Source: Spongilla lacustris (lineage: Eukaryota; Porifera; Demospongiae; Spongillida; Spongillidae). Taken from it: a DNA stretch of 64,000 nucleotides. A program made the translations under genes and the position numbers. Positions 48,664 to 61,223 of this stretch are shown in pieces. A model generated the notes under the pieces. It searched no databases. It was given only the letters and a program-made list of their open reading frames with translations, and was not told the origin of the DNA. The stretch's first letter is position 1. The number at the start of each line of letters is the position of its first letter. The stretch spans positions 12,025,350 to 12,089,349 of the forward strand of contig OX442416.1 of NCBI GenBank assembly GCA_949361645.1. Direction: 5' to 3'.

Positions 48664-48767
48664 ACACACACAGACACACACAAACGCACGCACTCAGTGA
48701 CGCACACACTCACACACACGCACACGCACGCGCACACACGCACACGCACACACACACACACACAAAT
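48664..48767. repeat. (CA)n/(CACG)n microsatellite
   Basis: CACACA with CACGCACACG interruptions, about 40 bases from the end of the HECT gene. Confidence 0.95.
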
Positions 48768-48800
48768 AGGTGCAAAACTGAGAGAAAATTAAACTATCGA

Positions 48801-51800
48801 TCACAACTGCCCAAACCCTTCGCATCCTTTCAAGGCCAGGATCATGGATTCTCGAAACTGAAAGTAGTCATTATGGCATATAGGTAAGCGGATCTCCAAA
48901 CCGCAGGTGGATGATGATGGCACAGATGTGGACTTATCCAGGAATGACACAGTGCATCTTTTTCCAAATCCCTGGGGTGGGATGGCCACGGAACCAGTGA
49001 AGAAAGCCAGTAAATCCTGCAACGTGCAACCAGTAAGTCCTGTTGTGTTATAAATAATGAGGAATGGTCACACAGAAGGTACATTTATACTTACCATCTT
49101 CACACTCATCTATAAAAAGGTTGAAATGAAAAAAAGCATCGTCTTTGGCACCTTTAACATCTGCTGTGTCACTTCTGCATTCTTCAACTGATAACACAGA
49201 CCGAAGAAGATCTAACAAAGATCAAGTATCTTGTGCAATGCAACAGATTTTTAAAATGTCTTACCACCAGTTATTGGTACTACTTTATACACAAAGAAAT
49301 CTTGAAATACTTTGGGATTGTCCCTCACCGCTTCCAGCACTCCTAGTGTTTTTAGTCCATCCAAAAACTGATCCATAGCTGCCTTGGCTTTAATCATCAA
49401 ATGATAGTCTAGTAGAATGGACAATAGCTCGTCTTTCTTGAACTGCAGTGGGCCAGTCAATCCACATTCCACAATGAGACCAGCAGAGATTTCATCATTA
49501 AATGCAGCCTTGATATCTTCATCACACTTAGCAGCTATCACCTATAATTAAATAGCTTGTTATACCTTCATGCATTTATTAATGTTACTTATGTACATGT
49601 GTAATCATATGGGAACACATCATCTTGATAGAATGTTATTATAAAGAACTGTCTCATATGGTATCTTAGCTTCATTTGTTTCCTCAAATGTTCAAGGCAT
49701 TGCAATATACAGCATCGGCTCACTTTAGTGTATACAAGTTCACATATGCACAAACATAGCCTAGTGTTAAAGTGTATATTGTCACCATTTGGTGTTGCTT
49801 AAAATTAGGCTTACCAAATGGGGAAACTAATTTCAACCAAGTATAATTACATAAAACAATAACATAACATAAATGAATCAGTAGAGAAATCATTGGTAAA
49901 CATAACTATGAAAAGTTCATAACAATAAACTTAAAAATATATCCAATAAAAAATGAAGAAAATGTTGCAAATTTATGAAGATGAAATGATTTCAATGTTG
50001 CCACCATTGCAACTATTAGGTGTAAGGTGATACTGAAAGTGATAACCTATAATGGATTAATAATTAGCTTGAATTCGGTGTCTCTAAAAATATTATTGTT
50101 CATTCATTGGAGCAATCATTATGAATATTTTACATTGCATGTGAATGCCCATTGCTTAAATGTTGAAATTCATATAGCTAATTCCTAATAGGTTATATAT
50201 AAGTATGTCCTTTGATGACCTTTTAAGCTAACCTTAGTAGCACAAAAAAGTCTCTTAGCTGTTGCATTTCCTTCCACCCCAAACCCCCCTGATCAATTTT
50301 TTTAACAAGTACATATTATCTGGCTCACTTTTAGCACTGCATCTTTCAAAACCAGAAGCAGAATGTCCACAGGAGCAATTTGTACACCAGTACACTTTCC
50401 CTGAATCATGTATTCGTATACTGCACTTGCCAAGATTGGCATTCCACATCCGCCTTGAGTTATAGACATGGCAGTGAACAGTCCTAGCATGTAGTACTGT
50501 CGCTGCTGCATAGACAAAGCAACAAGAGTTATAGCATTTGAAAATGACATTGAAAAGTTGTTTCATACACAAGAAACAAATTTTTTACATGGCTCTTTAA
50601 TCCCATAACTTGTTCCGACAAAATTCTAATACATTCTTATAATGAAGCAATTTATACACATCAATATTAAATATACAGATCATACAGGGCATAGTTATGA
50701 GACTTCACTAATAAATCAAGCATTATATGGTTGGAAGTTATATTTCAAATGCTCCTAATAATATTTATCATTGCAAATTGTACCTGAAATGCTTGTACAT
50801 TCATATTGAAGAACTTCACAGTTTCTCCTGTTAGTAAGGTTAGTGCAGCTTGGGTAGGAAATAACCTAAAAAACTCCCGGCGAGGACCACCAGTGTCAAT
50901 CCCTGGTTCTCCAAAGAAAGTAACCTAAAACAAAAATATCATGGCTAGTCATAACTAATACAAGTAAATTTAGACAAAATTCTCTATGAGAAAGTTGTGG
51001 TACATAATCCTATATTACAGTACCGTCCACCCACAAGTTCACACTCGCACGCACTCAACTCGTGTGCCTTAACTCAAAGTAAAACAGCTGGAACAAAAAC
51101 ATTTACTATTAATAGCATGAAACTAATGTAGCTATGCCGTAAATCGGTACTTGAGTGACGATCACAATAGCACTCGTATCGAGGGCTAATTGCACTCGAA
51201 CACGACTTGCGCTCAACTCGCACTTGACTTGCAGTACACTCGCGTGCAAGTGTGAACTTGTGGGTGGACGGCACTGTACATTTACTAACATAGCTAACCT
51301 TTAAAAGAGAAAAGGGAGAAAAGGACTTTTTTTGGGCCTCATGGAGCGCATCTGTCCAGACTGCAGTGCGACGAACTGTGATACGTATTGATGCATCAGT
51401 ATTCACTTTTTTCCCCAACTGCCTCAACACTTCAGGTAAGGATTCACTGTGGAAAATCATTGTAACCTAACTACAGCTATATAGTAAGTGGTCCGGCTAT
51501 AACGCAGATGGGTTAACAATTATGGCATACAAGTGCTTTTTTTTTTGACTGCATATGATCACAGGCCCAAGTCATGCTATCACATTGAAAGGTGCATACC
51601 ACTGAACATTAAAAATAAAGATAAAATACCTTTCATGATTCATTGCACTACTGCTGCGTCTAGTAGCCGGCTCCAACATTTCACTAAAAATAACAAATGA
51701 ATAATAATTATTGTACAAATTACAAAAAAAAATATAAACAACAAATGAAACCAATTACAAATGTAAAATATAATTAAATTATTACATAAGTGGATATTGG

Positions 51801-54800
51801 CCAAAAATCTTTTTTCCTATCATCGCTTTGCCTAAATTCTACAAGATGCCAGGGCTATCACTTTTAAACAAAGGAATTAGGTTTCAATACAGTAGTGTAC
51901 ATAGATTCCTGGTTTACAAAAGCTTTCTTCACTATAACTTGCTGGACCTAACAAGCTTAACCACAAAACTTGAACTAGTTTGAAACAGAACAATTGGTAC
52001 AATAATATCTCTATGCCTTGGAGAGTAGATCCAGGCACCCAGATCTCAATGGGTAGGATCATGTCAGTTCTCACAAAAAAATTGCATGAGTACCTCAAAT
52101 CCTTTTCATACTTAGCCACATTGTAGAGGTACTAAAGACTTGTCAAAACGTAAGTTATTGGGTCTCTCACCTTTAACACTTTCAAATTATGCTTAATTGA
52201 AAATTTCACCTTTTATTATAACTTTTGGTTGAAAAAGATGGGCGTTTCCACTTGTAGATTAATGAGGGTTGATGATTCTGGACAAATCAGTATATTATTT
52301 TGTACAGCATGCTATTACATACATAAACACATTACAATTATTAATAGTTATCAAAATGCATACGGATATTGTTGTGTAATGATTTTCAACTTGTATTTTA
52401 GTTTTTAAAAAGAGTGCCACCGGCTTTTATCATGAAATTTATACTGGCTTCATCAGCAGACCCTTGCCAACCTGATTTCATAAAAATTAGGCGGGGACCT
52501 CTGAGGGTTATTAAGTTAAAAGTATTTGAATTAAAAGTACAGGTAACAAAGCTTTCTAAATACAGAGATGAATGGTGGCTTGCTTAAGCTACCCTGACAG
52601 AATGGTTCAGTTTCTACATCCAGCTGGCCCATCACCATCCTTCTCATTTCCTACCAGAGATGACATACTGTCAAGCACATAGATATTTTAATGAAGGCTA
52701 ATCCCACCATTTCAAAAAGCGAATGGGTATTTAGTATGTCCACTTCTGAAGCAGCATAATGTATTGCTTAGAATAAGGTGTATTTTGTAACGAGTGCATG
52801 ACAATTCATATTGATCTCAGCTTTGTTACCTGTACTTTTAATTCATCCTCTGTTTGGTGGGCACCATTGTAAAAGAGTAGCTCTTGTTGCAAACTCAATG
52901 GCATTCATGTTGCTCAATCAAAACCACCTGTACCTTATATGGAAGTAATGTTTAAACCCCACAAAACAAGCATCCTCTTGTATTTTACTTGATAACTTAA
53001 TAACCCTCAGAGGTCCCTGCCTAATTTTTTTAATGAAATCAGGTTGGCAAGGGTCTGCTGATGAGGCCAGTATAAATTTCATGATAAAAGCCGGTGGCAC
53101 TCTTTTTAAAACTAAAATACAAGTTGAAAATCATTAAACAATAACCATTCGTGTTTATGTATGTAGTAGCATGCTGTACAAAATAGTATACTGATTTCTA
53201 CAGAATCATCAACCTTCATTAATCTACAAGTGGAAACCCCCACCTTTTCAACAAACGTTGTGATAAAAGGTCAAAATTTCAATTAAGCATAATTTGAAAG
53301 TGTTAAAGGTGAGAGACCCAATAAATTAGGTTTTAACATGTCTTTAGTACCTCTACAATATGGCTAAGTATGAAAAGGATTTGAGGTGCTAATGCAATTT
53401 TTTTGCGAGATCCTACCCCAATGGGTTACGAAGCAAAGTTAATAGTGCACTATCGGTCCATAAATTAAGCATGCTAACTGATAATGAAAATGTTTGTTTA
53501 ATGCAAGTGAAAATCTCCGATGAAGCAGATTCATTAACTAAGTACATATATAGGAGAAATTTATGTGCATGTCATAAGGTGAATAGTATTGGTATAGAAT
53601 TACAAAAATACCTTTCACAATTCATTGCAATACTGCTGCTTCCACCACCTTGATGCACACTAAAAATAACAAAATGTATAATAGTAATCAGCAGATTAAA
53701 TATTTATGTGCATAATTTTGCCCTAAATCCAACTATTCTTGGTAGGTTTAGTTTTTGATACACCAGTCTCTCCAGTAGATATTGGATCATCATTTTAGTT
53801 GTAAACATGCAAATTACATAATTTTTACAATTCATTACATAAGCAATCTTTTTAAAAACTGATCAAAATCCTAAAACAGGATTTACTATTGAAACTAGTA
53901 TTGGGATTGTAATTAGCAGTTTTTTTTTTAATTCTCATTAACACTTGAGGATTACAAGCACCAAAGATTGGGCTGTTGTGTGCCACAATGTTGTAAAAAT
54001 ACAAGCCCTAAGGTCTGAATTCTATTATCAGTTCATTAGCAAGGAGTTATAAAGCATGGCAAAGGCATTTTCAATTGTAACAATGCTAATGCATTGTACA
54101 AATCACACTCAATAAAATATATAAACGAGGCATACCCAAAGTGTGAATCAGAATGTTTTTATACCATGGTTAAAGCAGCACTAGAAATGGAACTACAGGC
54201 CTCTGACTTAAGTGTGATATGCTGTCAAAACCTCCTTGATCGATTAATCTCCCATCGTCTTATGCATAGGATTAGCGTCCTACGCGTAGGATGCTAGTTA
54301 AAATTGATTTTTAGCAAACTCATATGATCCAAAAATAAACCAAAATGTCATTGCACTGTCGAAATGGTTATTATTTCAGGAAATATATATTTTTTCTTTT
54401 GCAAATCTTCAAAGATTGTCAAATACAATCAATAATGCATTGCTAAAAGAAGTATTTGCGGTCAATTGCAAAGCAACTTGAAGTACCAAAAAGTAATTTT
54501 GGGAATATCAGAGCAACATTTTAAAAGTAGGGGATAGTAGGACAGGCCTTTTGCACTAAGCGTATAAAAAAAGTACATTGTAGATTTGGAAATTACTAGC
54601 TCCACAAGCTTATGAACGATAGGTATTTGTCAGACGCATGTTGCGGGAATAGCCAAGTGAATGGACAAAATCTTGAAAACGTACAGTGCGTTTTCAGTAA
54701 AAAATGACAAAATCAATAGAGTAAAAACACTGCCATAGAATGTATAAAATAGCCCACACATCATGCTTCAAAAAACATTCAAATAAGTGATACTTGTCGT

Positions 54801-57800
54801 ACTTTTTTCTGTGACAATTAAATTCTCTATATAATGCATTTTTAAGAACCGTATCTGTTTATTTGCATCGTGTAACCAAGGTTGTGATTTAAAAAATAGA
54901 CTAACAATTGGTAAATTTAATGAATTTTCAAATACTGGTCCGATGTGTAGGACCTGAACCTGGAGAATTAAGGTGATCTACTCCTAAAGGCAGTCTATTT
55001 TCAGGCAACAAATTGTACTACCACTAGCAGCTAATCATTCTTGAAGCTATTTGACCACAAATACAACTTCTTGACAGAAAGTCACCTGACTGCATGAGCA
55101 AGAAATTATCCATCTGAATCTTATATCCACCAGTCTCCAACATAGACTATTTACCATGTGAGTAAAATGAATTAGAATAAATTCGAAGCACTTTGCAAAA
55201 AAAAATTGAAGCTTAAAGTCATATTTATCCAATATCTTCTATGATTGTGATAAAATCAGTTGTACCATACACTTCTAGTCAGCATACAACTTGACAACTA
55301 TACTGATATATTTGCATTGGTTAACAGATTACATGCGGTCAATCGGGTGAAATAATATAATTTTAAAGTTCTCTTTCACTTTTCAAGAGAATGTTAGAAA
55401 AAATACAGAATATAATCTTATAATGGATTCACTGTCCCAGCAATCCTTTGACATACATATAAATGAATGCACTATACTTACATTCCTGATGCCATTGAAT
55501 GTTGTTTCGGTGTATCACATTCTATATTGCCCTTGTTAAAAGATAAAAAATGTATGAAAATACTGTAAAACAAAGTATGATGGCATACTCTTTGACAGCC
55601 TGGAAGCTCAACATCTTCATTCATTTCATCCCATTCCTCCTTTACATGAGGGCAGTTAAAAATGATTATAAATAACACAATAGAGCTTCCAGCAATTCAT
55701 TCAGAAAATTTCACAAAGTAAACAAAATAACGTTTGATTGGCATTCTGAACATTTTATAGTAACCCAAATAAATTCAATTGTCTTGCATTACTATTTTTC
55801 CACCTATTTATTAATTATACAAAGTTATTGTTGCATCCATGCAGTTCTACAAATGAATAATAGCATCAGTGTTTATTTCAAATACCTCATCTTGTAACTC
55901 TTGCAATGAATCATCATCACTGACTTCACTACATCAAGAATAATATTAATAGTGTTTACGTATGTTTAGTACATACGTTGGGCCTTTGCACTCCTTGATG
56001 TGCTTTCTCAACAGCTTCCAATCCACTTCTGCCCCACACTTTATGCAATGTTCACTCCACTGTTGAAAATAAAATGTAAAAATGTAAGCATATCAACAAG
56101 GTATAAACCTACCTCAGGGGAAGGGCAATCAACACTATCAGGAGAGAGACTTAAATCCTGTTGGATGGGTCGTACAAATATGCGGCCACTTCCAATGATT
56201 GATTTCATTAATCGAGCTGATTGGGAGACTTTTGGAGATATCACTTCTAATTGCTTGGAGTTGCTCACACATCGCAAAAGTTCAAATCCTCCACACCCAT
56301 CTAGTTTTGGAAATGTAGTTGTCATAATCTTGAGGAACTCTTCCGGGGTACAATCTACATTTGGTACAAAGACTTTTTTTTCACCCAACCCAGCTTCAAG
56401 TAAGCCTTCTTTTACTCCAGCGTTACAAGGAACACAACAGTCATCTGTTTTGCTTAAGCACACAATCCTGACAGTCCAACTCTGTGATTTAGATTTTGTT
56501 GACTTGCGGTTAGCTGGTACTATGTAGGGGGCAAAATTGGTTCGCTGCTCTTCTTTTACTTCATCAGTTCTGATATGGCGAAGGGTATGTAGAGCTCTAC
56601 TGCATGAGCCACCACGTCCTTAAAAAGTTTGAAAATGCATCAAATAAAGAGTGCTATCTATTGTACATATTAAATCTCTTTCCTCCCTCTCTTTATCTCT
56701 AATATATATGTAATTGTTAGTTTCCATGAAAATATCATATGATGTTGTATATTTAATTATGGGACAGTTTCGGAGAAATTTTTTACAATGATAAAATAAT
56801 TATGTGCAGTATAATGTTTGAATCGCTATGTCTTCCGTATGGTAAAGGCTATTGACTTCCTATTTTCACATGTCATATTATACCATTGCTGTATGGTAAA
56901 ATACATTTTGGTGTCTTGCACTTGCTCCGTGCCAGCATTGCAACGTTCAATAGCCCACCAGGTTCAAACACAACTAAACTTTCAGTAGGAGTAATCAAAT
57001 CGCTTCAAATTCAGTTTGTAGGTAGAGAGCTGGTCTTATACCTATTGATTTGTTATACGTGCACCTTTCCCCGCTCGATTCGCGCCAATGATTTGGGCTA
57101 ATCGCGTCCCACTCAATGTATCAGAGGCAGTGATTATATCATTGGCGCTTATCGAGCGGGAAAAAGTGCTCATAGTTTGTTCAACTGTCCCTCCATGTTG
57201 GATGCGAACAGAACAAATCGATAGGTATATGATAAGTGTTGAAAATAGGAACTCGATAGCCTTTAATGTTTGAAAGATATAGTTATTCAAAGGTTATAAA
57301 ACGATCATTTTATAATGTTATAAAACATAGAAAGCCTTTGGTTTGAATCACTAGAACTCCCGGCAAATTAATGCAATATTTAGCATTTCATACTACACGA
57401 TTTGCACTAGCTCTGTGCCAGTATTGCAATGGCTGATACTATCAAGGGTTCAAACCCGCAATAATTTTCGGTACGAGTAATCACATCACTTCGAAATCAA
57501 TTTGCTCTGTTTGTTAATTTTTATGCCATTCGTTATGATAATACAGTTGAATAAAGTATGTACAATTCTTTCCCCATACATTGAGCGGGACGCAATTTGC
57601 CCAAATCATTGGCACAAATCGAGTGCAAAAATGTGCATATAGTCTATTCAGCTGCATCTCCATAATGGATGCCGCCATAAAAATTAACGAACACAACAAT
57701 CCTATAGCTTTCTACCTATAGCCTGGATTTGAAGCAATGTGATTACTCTTACCAAACGTTATGGCAAGTTTGAACCCAGAATGGTATCGCACATTGCAAT

Positions 57801-60800
57801 ACAGGTACGAAGCAAGTACAAGAATCCATACAAAAATGGTGTGGTATGAAGTGTTGAAAAGAGGAAGTTGATAGCATTTACACTTGGAAAGGTATAATGA
57901 TCCAAACGTAAAGGATTTTTATGACATTATAAATGTACAAAGTATCATTTTTGTGGAAACTGTCCCATATACAAACGTGATGGATCATTTTGTCCTGAAC
58001 TGTCCATATATATATACACGTGAAGGGTGATTTTGTGGTAAACTATATAGGCACAGTTTCCAAGAAAAACTTACTATTGCAATATTAAAACCATATTAAT
58101 AATACTTTGTGTTTGAATCATTATAACTTCCAAATGAATATATAAATGCTATATACTTCTATTTTCACGACTCCATTTATAACAAACACATTGTGGTGCA
58201 TTGCATTATTTACTTCTATTTTCACGACTCCATTTATAACAAACACATTGTGGTGCATTGCACTATACCCAACTGAGTTCAAAACTGTGATAACCTTTGG
58301 TACGAATAATCAAATCACTTCAAATTCGGTATTTATATACAGAGGTCCCTTACAGTTAAACAAACTACATGCACGATTTTCTACTTGGATCGTTGCAAAT
58401 AGTATAATCCCCACCTTCCCAGAAGGACTCCTAGTTAAGTGTCTGCATGTCTGACTCAAATTTCATGGAAACCTATTGGGTAGGTCACGAGATATATGAT
58501 TAAGTGCAAAAGGTCATCCCTTAGAGATCTTGCACTGTATTTGCTGTACTGTTCAAATAACATCAATAAAATTAGCATTATCTAAAAGCTCCTTCATGAA
58601 GGTATCTCAGGATGTTTTTAAAAACATCTGCAATAGCAATTTTTGCTTTAAAAAAGTCTTAAACATAATTATTAGTGGGATGGCACTGAGTTTAGGAAGT
58701 GAAGATATAAATTATGATTCCAGCTGTTTGGTTTACATGTAATTCTAATCTTCAACCACATATTTTTGACAGGGCTGTCAAAACAGTGGTTAGACCAAAA
58801 GCAGGGTCACTACTCACAATAATATCCTATTATAGAAGACCTCTAGAGGGTGACTTTTTCTATTTATCATGATCACCCACCCTACCCACAGAACAAGTTT
58901 GAGTGAAAATTGAGTCAGACATGCAGAAACGTGCGATGCTTGGCTAGTAATGACCAACCTGTGATTTGGTCAGTCCTATTGAAAGTTATGGCCGGTTTAA
59001 ACCAGGTCCCCCCCCCCCCCCCCCCCCCCCCCCCTCTCCATAATATGATAAAAAGTTTACATTGACACTGGATGGCCCGGCATGGCTGAGCTCCAGGGAT
59101 TGATAGTGAGCAATAGACAGGATTTGATTTGTGCTCTTTACTATACTTTTTTAAGTGCCTTTCACCAACAAATTCTATGTCACTTTTTACCTGCACAATC
59201 CACTCGTATATATACAGGTGTGACCGGCCATTTATGCTTAGGGTGTGAGCACTGTCTGCTGAGCGCTCCAGTGGTTTTGGCGCCAGAAAAGAATATCGTC
59301 TGACGCATAATCAGATCCAGTCCTGTATTTCAGTTTCTACAATGCATTTAATCACATTCATGCTGGCCACAACGCACACCCTCAGCCCTGCTTGAGTCAA
59401 GCATACACACGTCCATGGCTATAGCCTACATTTTGTTTTTCTAGAATCCCATGCAGGCAGCCATCGCTTCCGATTGCCATGGCAGGTAAAGATGGAAGTG
59501 GTAGCTACTACGCTTTACTTGTTCCAGAGCTACCCTAGTCTGGCGTAGCCACACCCTTGCGTATCCCTCTTCAAACCATTCTAATGAGTGATTACGTTTA
59601 CGTCACGTAATGAGGAATGCATCGAAATTGGGTCAAATTGGCTTGCAAACAATACCCACGTGAACATGGCAGAACGTGAGACAAAACAGACTATTGCTGA
59701 ACGACCACACCGTATTAGCCCCTGGCAAGCATACATTACTACCCATAGCTAAGAAACTTGTCATATCCGGTGGTAAAACAGCAAATACATTCCGTCTACT
59801 AATTAACTCAACTACCAAGCTGAGTTGCATTTATATCTGCTGAGCTCTGTCACCCTCTCAACTACAACCATTTCTACGTTGCCTTCAACCGCCATGTGTG
59901 TGTAAGAGATTTTACCACCATAAGACAAGAATCTGTTTCATTCGCGCGGGTGTTGTTTGCTAATTTGCAAACCACAACTTCGATGCATTGGGTGTGGCTA
60001 CCCCAGACCAAGCTGCTGTTGTGGTCTATTACAAACAAAACCAAGTTAGCTAGAGAATGTTAGGAAACGAATTTGGCAGTAAGTTTCTGACTGTTTTCTA
60101 ACCGTCGGTACTGTAATTCAAATATGCTCGCCAAATACCAATTGATTCTAAGGCATGCAATAGTGGGATGGGGCACTTCATGTAACTAGGTTTGTAGGTG
60201 ACCTAAGGGTCATGAAGCCGTATACAATTGCTGCACATAGGTTACCTATCAGATGCTTTGTTTATATAAGGTGGCGTGTTTATAGATTGAAATGCCGCGC
60301 GTCTTCACATGTATTGTCACCATGTCCGCCGCTCCAAGGAATTTATGAATAAAACTGCACCACATCTAGGCCCAAAGCCAAAACATTTCATAATTTATCT
60401 AGATCTGCAGTGAAGCGACAGTACATGACGTATACGTAGCATAGATGATATCATTGAGTTTGTATCACCACTTGATAGCTACATGAAGTTGTTGCAATTA
60501 TATACACAAGCGAAGTGGAATTCCATCTGTATGCTTCTTCGGCTGCAATTAATCACTATTACCCTTCTCTAGCTCTTTCGTAACCACTATGTGATTGTTA
60601 TTGATACGGCTTCAATGTGCAAACGTAGCAAAATGCTGTTAATAGGTGTTTATAATACCTAGAAGGCGGATCGTCAAAATCAGAGATAATATATATTATC
60701 TATAAACAATTTTACGAACCCCTATTTTTAACTTTGATTTTAAGTACTTCATGCATTTGCATTTATGCAAACACCAATACTTACTGCCGCCACGACGACT

Positions 60801-60890
60801 GGAAGTGGAACTGGAAGGGTCAGAACTTGTAGATGGACCGGCAAGGGCAGCTGTTATTAAGGCTAGACCTTCCTGCAGCCTTTCATCCAT
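48801..60890 (-). CDS. HECT-type E3 ubiquitin ligase with a UBZ-like zinc finger, 14 exons, 679 aa
   Basis: Exons I join: 60890-60785, 56618-56113, 56059-55977, 55928-55886, 55639-55589, 55531-55482, 53659-53612, 51683-51630, 51446-51299, 50924-50784, 50505-50329, 49541-49265, 49211-49095, 49039-48801. All have GT-AG borders and matching phases, 2040 bases in total. Order: short helix and Ser-rich stretch (1-35); an unassigned domain (36-204); a C-x2-C...H-x3-C finger (about 207-228, CIKCG...HIKEC) of ubiquitin-binding UBZ type; an acidic linker; and a HECT domain (about 316-679) with FFGEPGIDTGGPRREFFRLF and the thioester Cys near 646 (SSTCGLEIRLP), 33 residues from the end. It would accept ubiquitin from an E2 on that Cys and pass it to substrate. 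Resembles the expanded G2E3-like group of invertebrates and fish. An in-frame ATG at 60965 would add 25 residues. Confidence 0.88.
52048..53432. repeat. Imperfect 1.4 kb inverted repeat in a HECT-gene intron
   Basis: 52048-52560 pairs with about 52800-53432 around a centre near 52740. CCACCGGCTTTTATCATGAA at 52418 mirrors TTCATGATAAAAGCCGGTGG at 53078, and GGTAGGATC/GATCCTACC lie near the outer ends. It is non-coding and sits between exons 7 and 8. Probably an old foldback or MITE. Confidence 0.85.
56757..57335. mobile_element. Small foldback-derived element A in HECT intron 1
   Basis: Begins TGGGACAGTTTCGGAG and carries the FB arm blocks in order (GACTTCCTATTTTCA, CTTGCACTTGCTCCGTGCC, GTAGGAGTAATCAAATCGC). 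It then folds back at about 57120 through CCCGCTCGATTCGCGCC / GGCGCTTATCGAGCGGG. It has no satellite array. It is an internally deleted relative of FB1 and FB2. Confidence 0.8.
57336..57975. mobile_element. Small foldback-derived element B in HECT intron 1
   Basis: A complete palindromic copy of about 640 bases, centre near 57590, ending GTGGAAACTGTCCCATATA. Both arms carry the CGGTACGAGTAATCACATC / GATTACTCTTACC and GTTCAAACCC / GTTTGAACCC blocks. More diverged than A. Confidence 0.8.
57976..59010. mobile_element. Degenerate foldback-derived element C in HECT intron 1
   Basis: Left blocks at 57990-58345 (GAACTGTCC, CTTTGGTACGAATAATCAAA) and a right block near 58968-59007 (CCTATTGAAAGTTATGGCCGG). 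The middle is unrelated. A 52-base tandem duplication (TTTTCACGACTCCATTTATA...) lies at about 58160-58262. The right end meets a run of 27 C at 59008-59034. Confidence 0.6.
59533..60016. mobile_element. Probable MITE with about 22-base inverted ends
   Basis: The left end CTAGTCTGGCGTAGCCACACCC (22 bases; key part GTCTGG-GTAGCCACACCC) mirrors the right end GGGTGTGGCTACCCCAGACC at 59990-60009. The interior has no supported gene. The target duplication is unclear. Confidence 0.55.
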
Positions 60891-61223
60891 TTTCGCACAT
60901 GTATCCCGCTTCCCGCTGTGCAGTAATATTAGATCTAGATTTTTCCTCGCGTGACTTAATAGCATTCATCGTTAATTGTAGTAAATGGAGAATTATGGGG
61001 GCGCTATGCTCTGTTTTGTATACATTATGATGGCATAAAACAATTTGTTATTTTTATGTGTGCCGTCGGAGTATGAGTAGTCTAACTGACTTATCTAAAA
61101 GTACTAGCATAAGCACAAATATTTCCTAGCACCAACAATTAACGCCCACACATACGCACAATTATAATTATCTTTAATAGTTAAGTGATCGATAATTAAT
61201 CTTTCAAAGTGCCAATATGCAAT
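60891..61223. promoter_or_regulatory. Shared intergenic region between divergent genes
   Basis: About 330 bases separate the ATG of the HECT gene (minus) from the ATG of the integrase gene (plus). The half near the integrase gene is AT-rich (ACAATTATAATTATC). A bidirectional promoter is inferred from geometry only; no defined motif is claimed. Confidence 0.35.

Noticed and set aside
56000..56527. 175-codon plus-strand frame
   Set aside because: Antisense shadow of HECT-gene exon 2.
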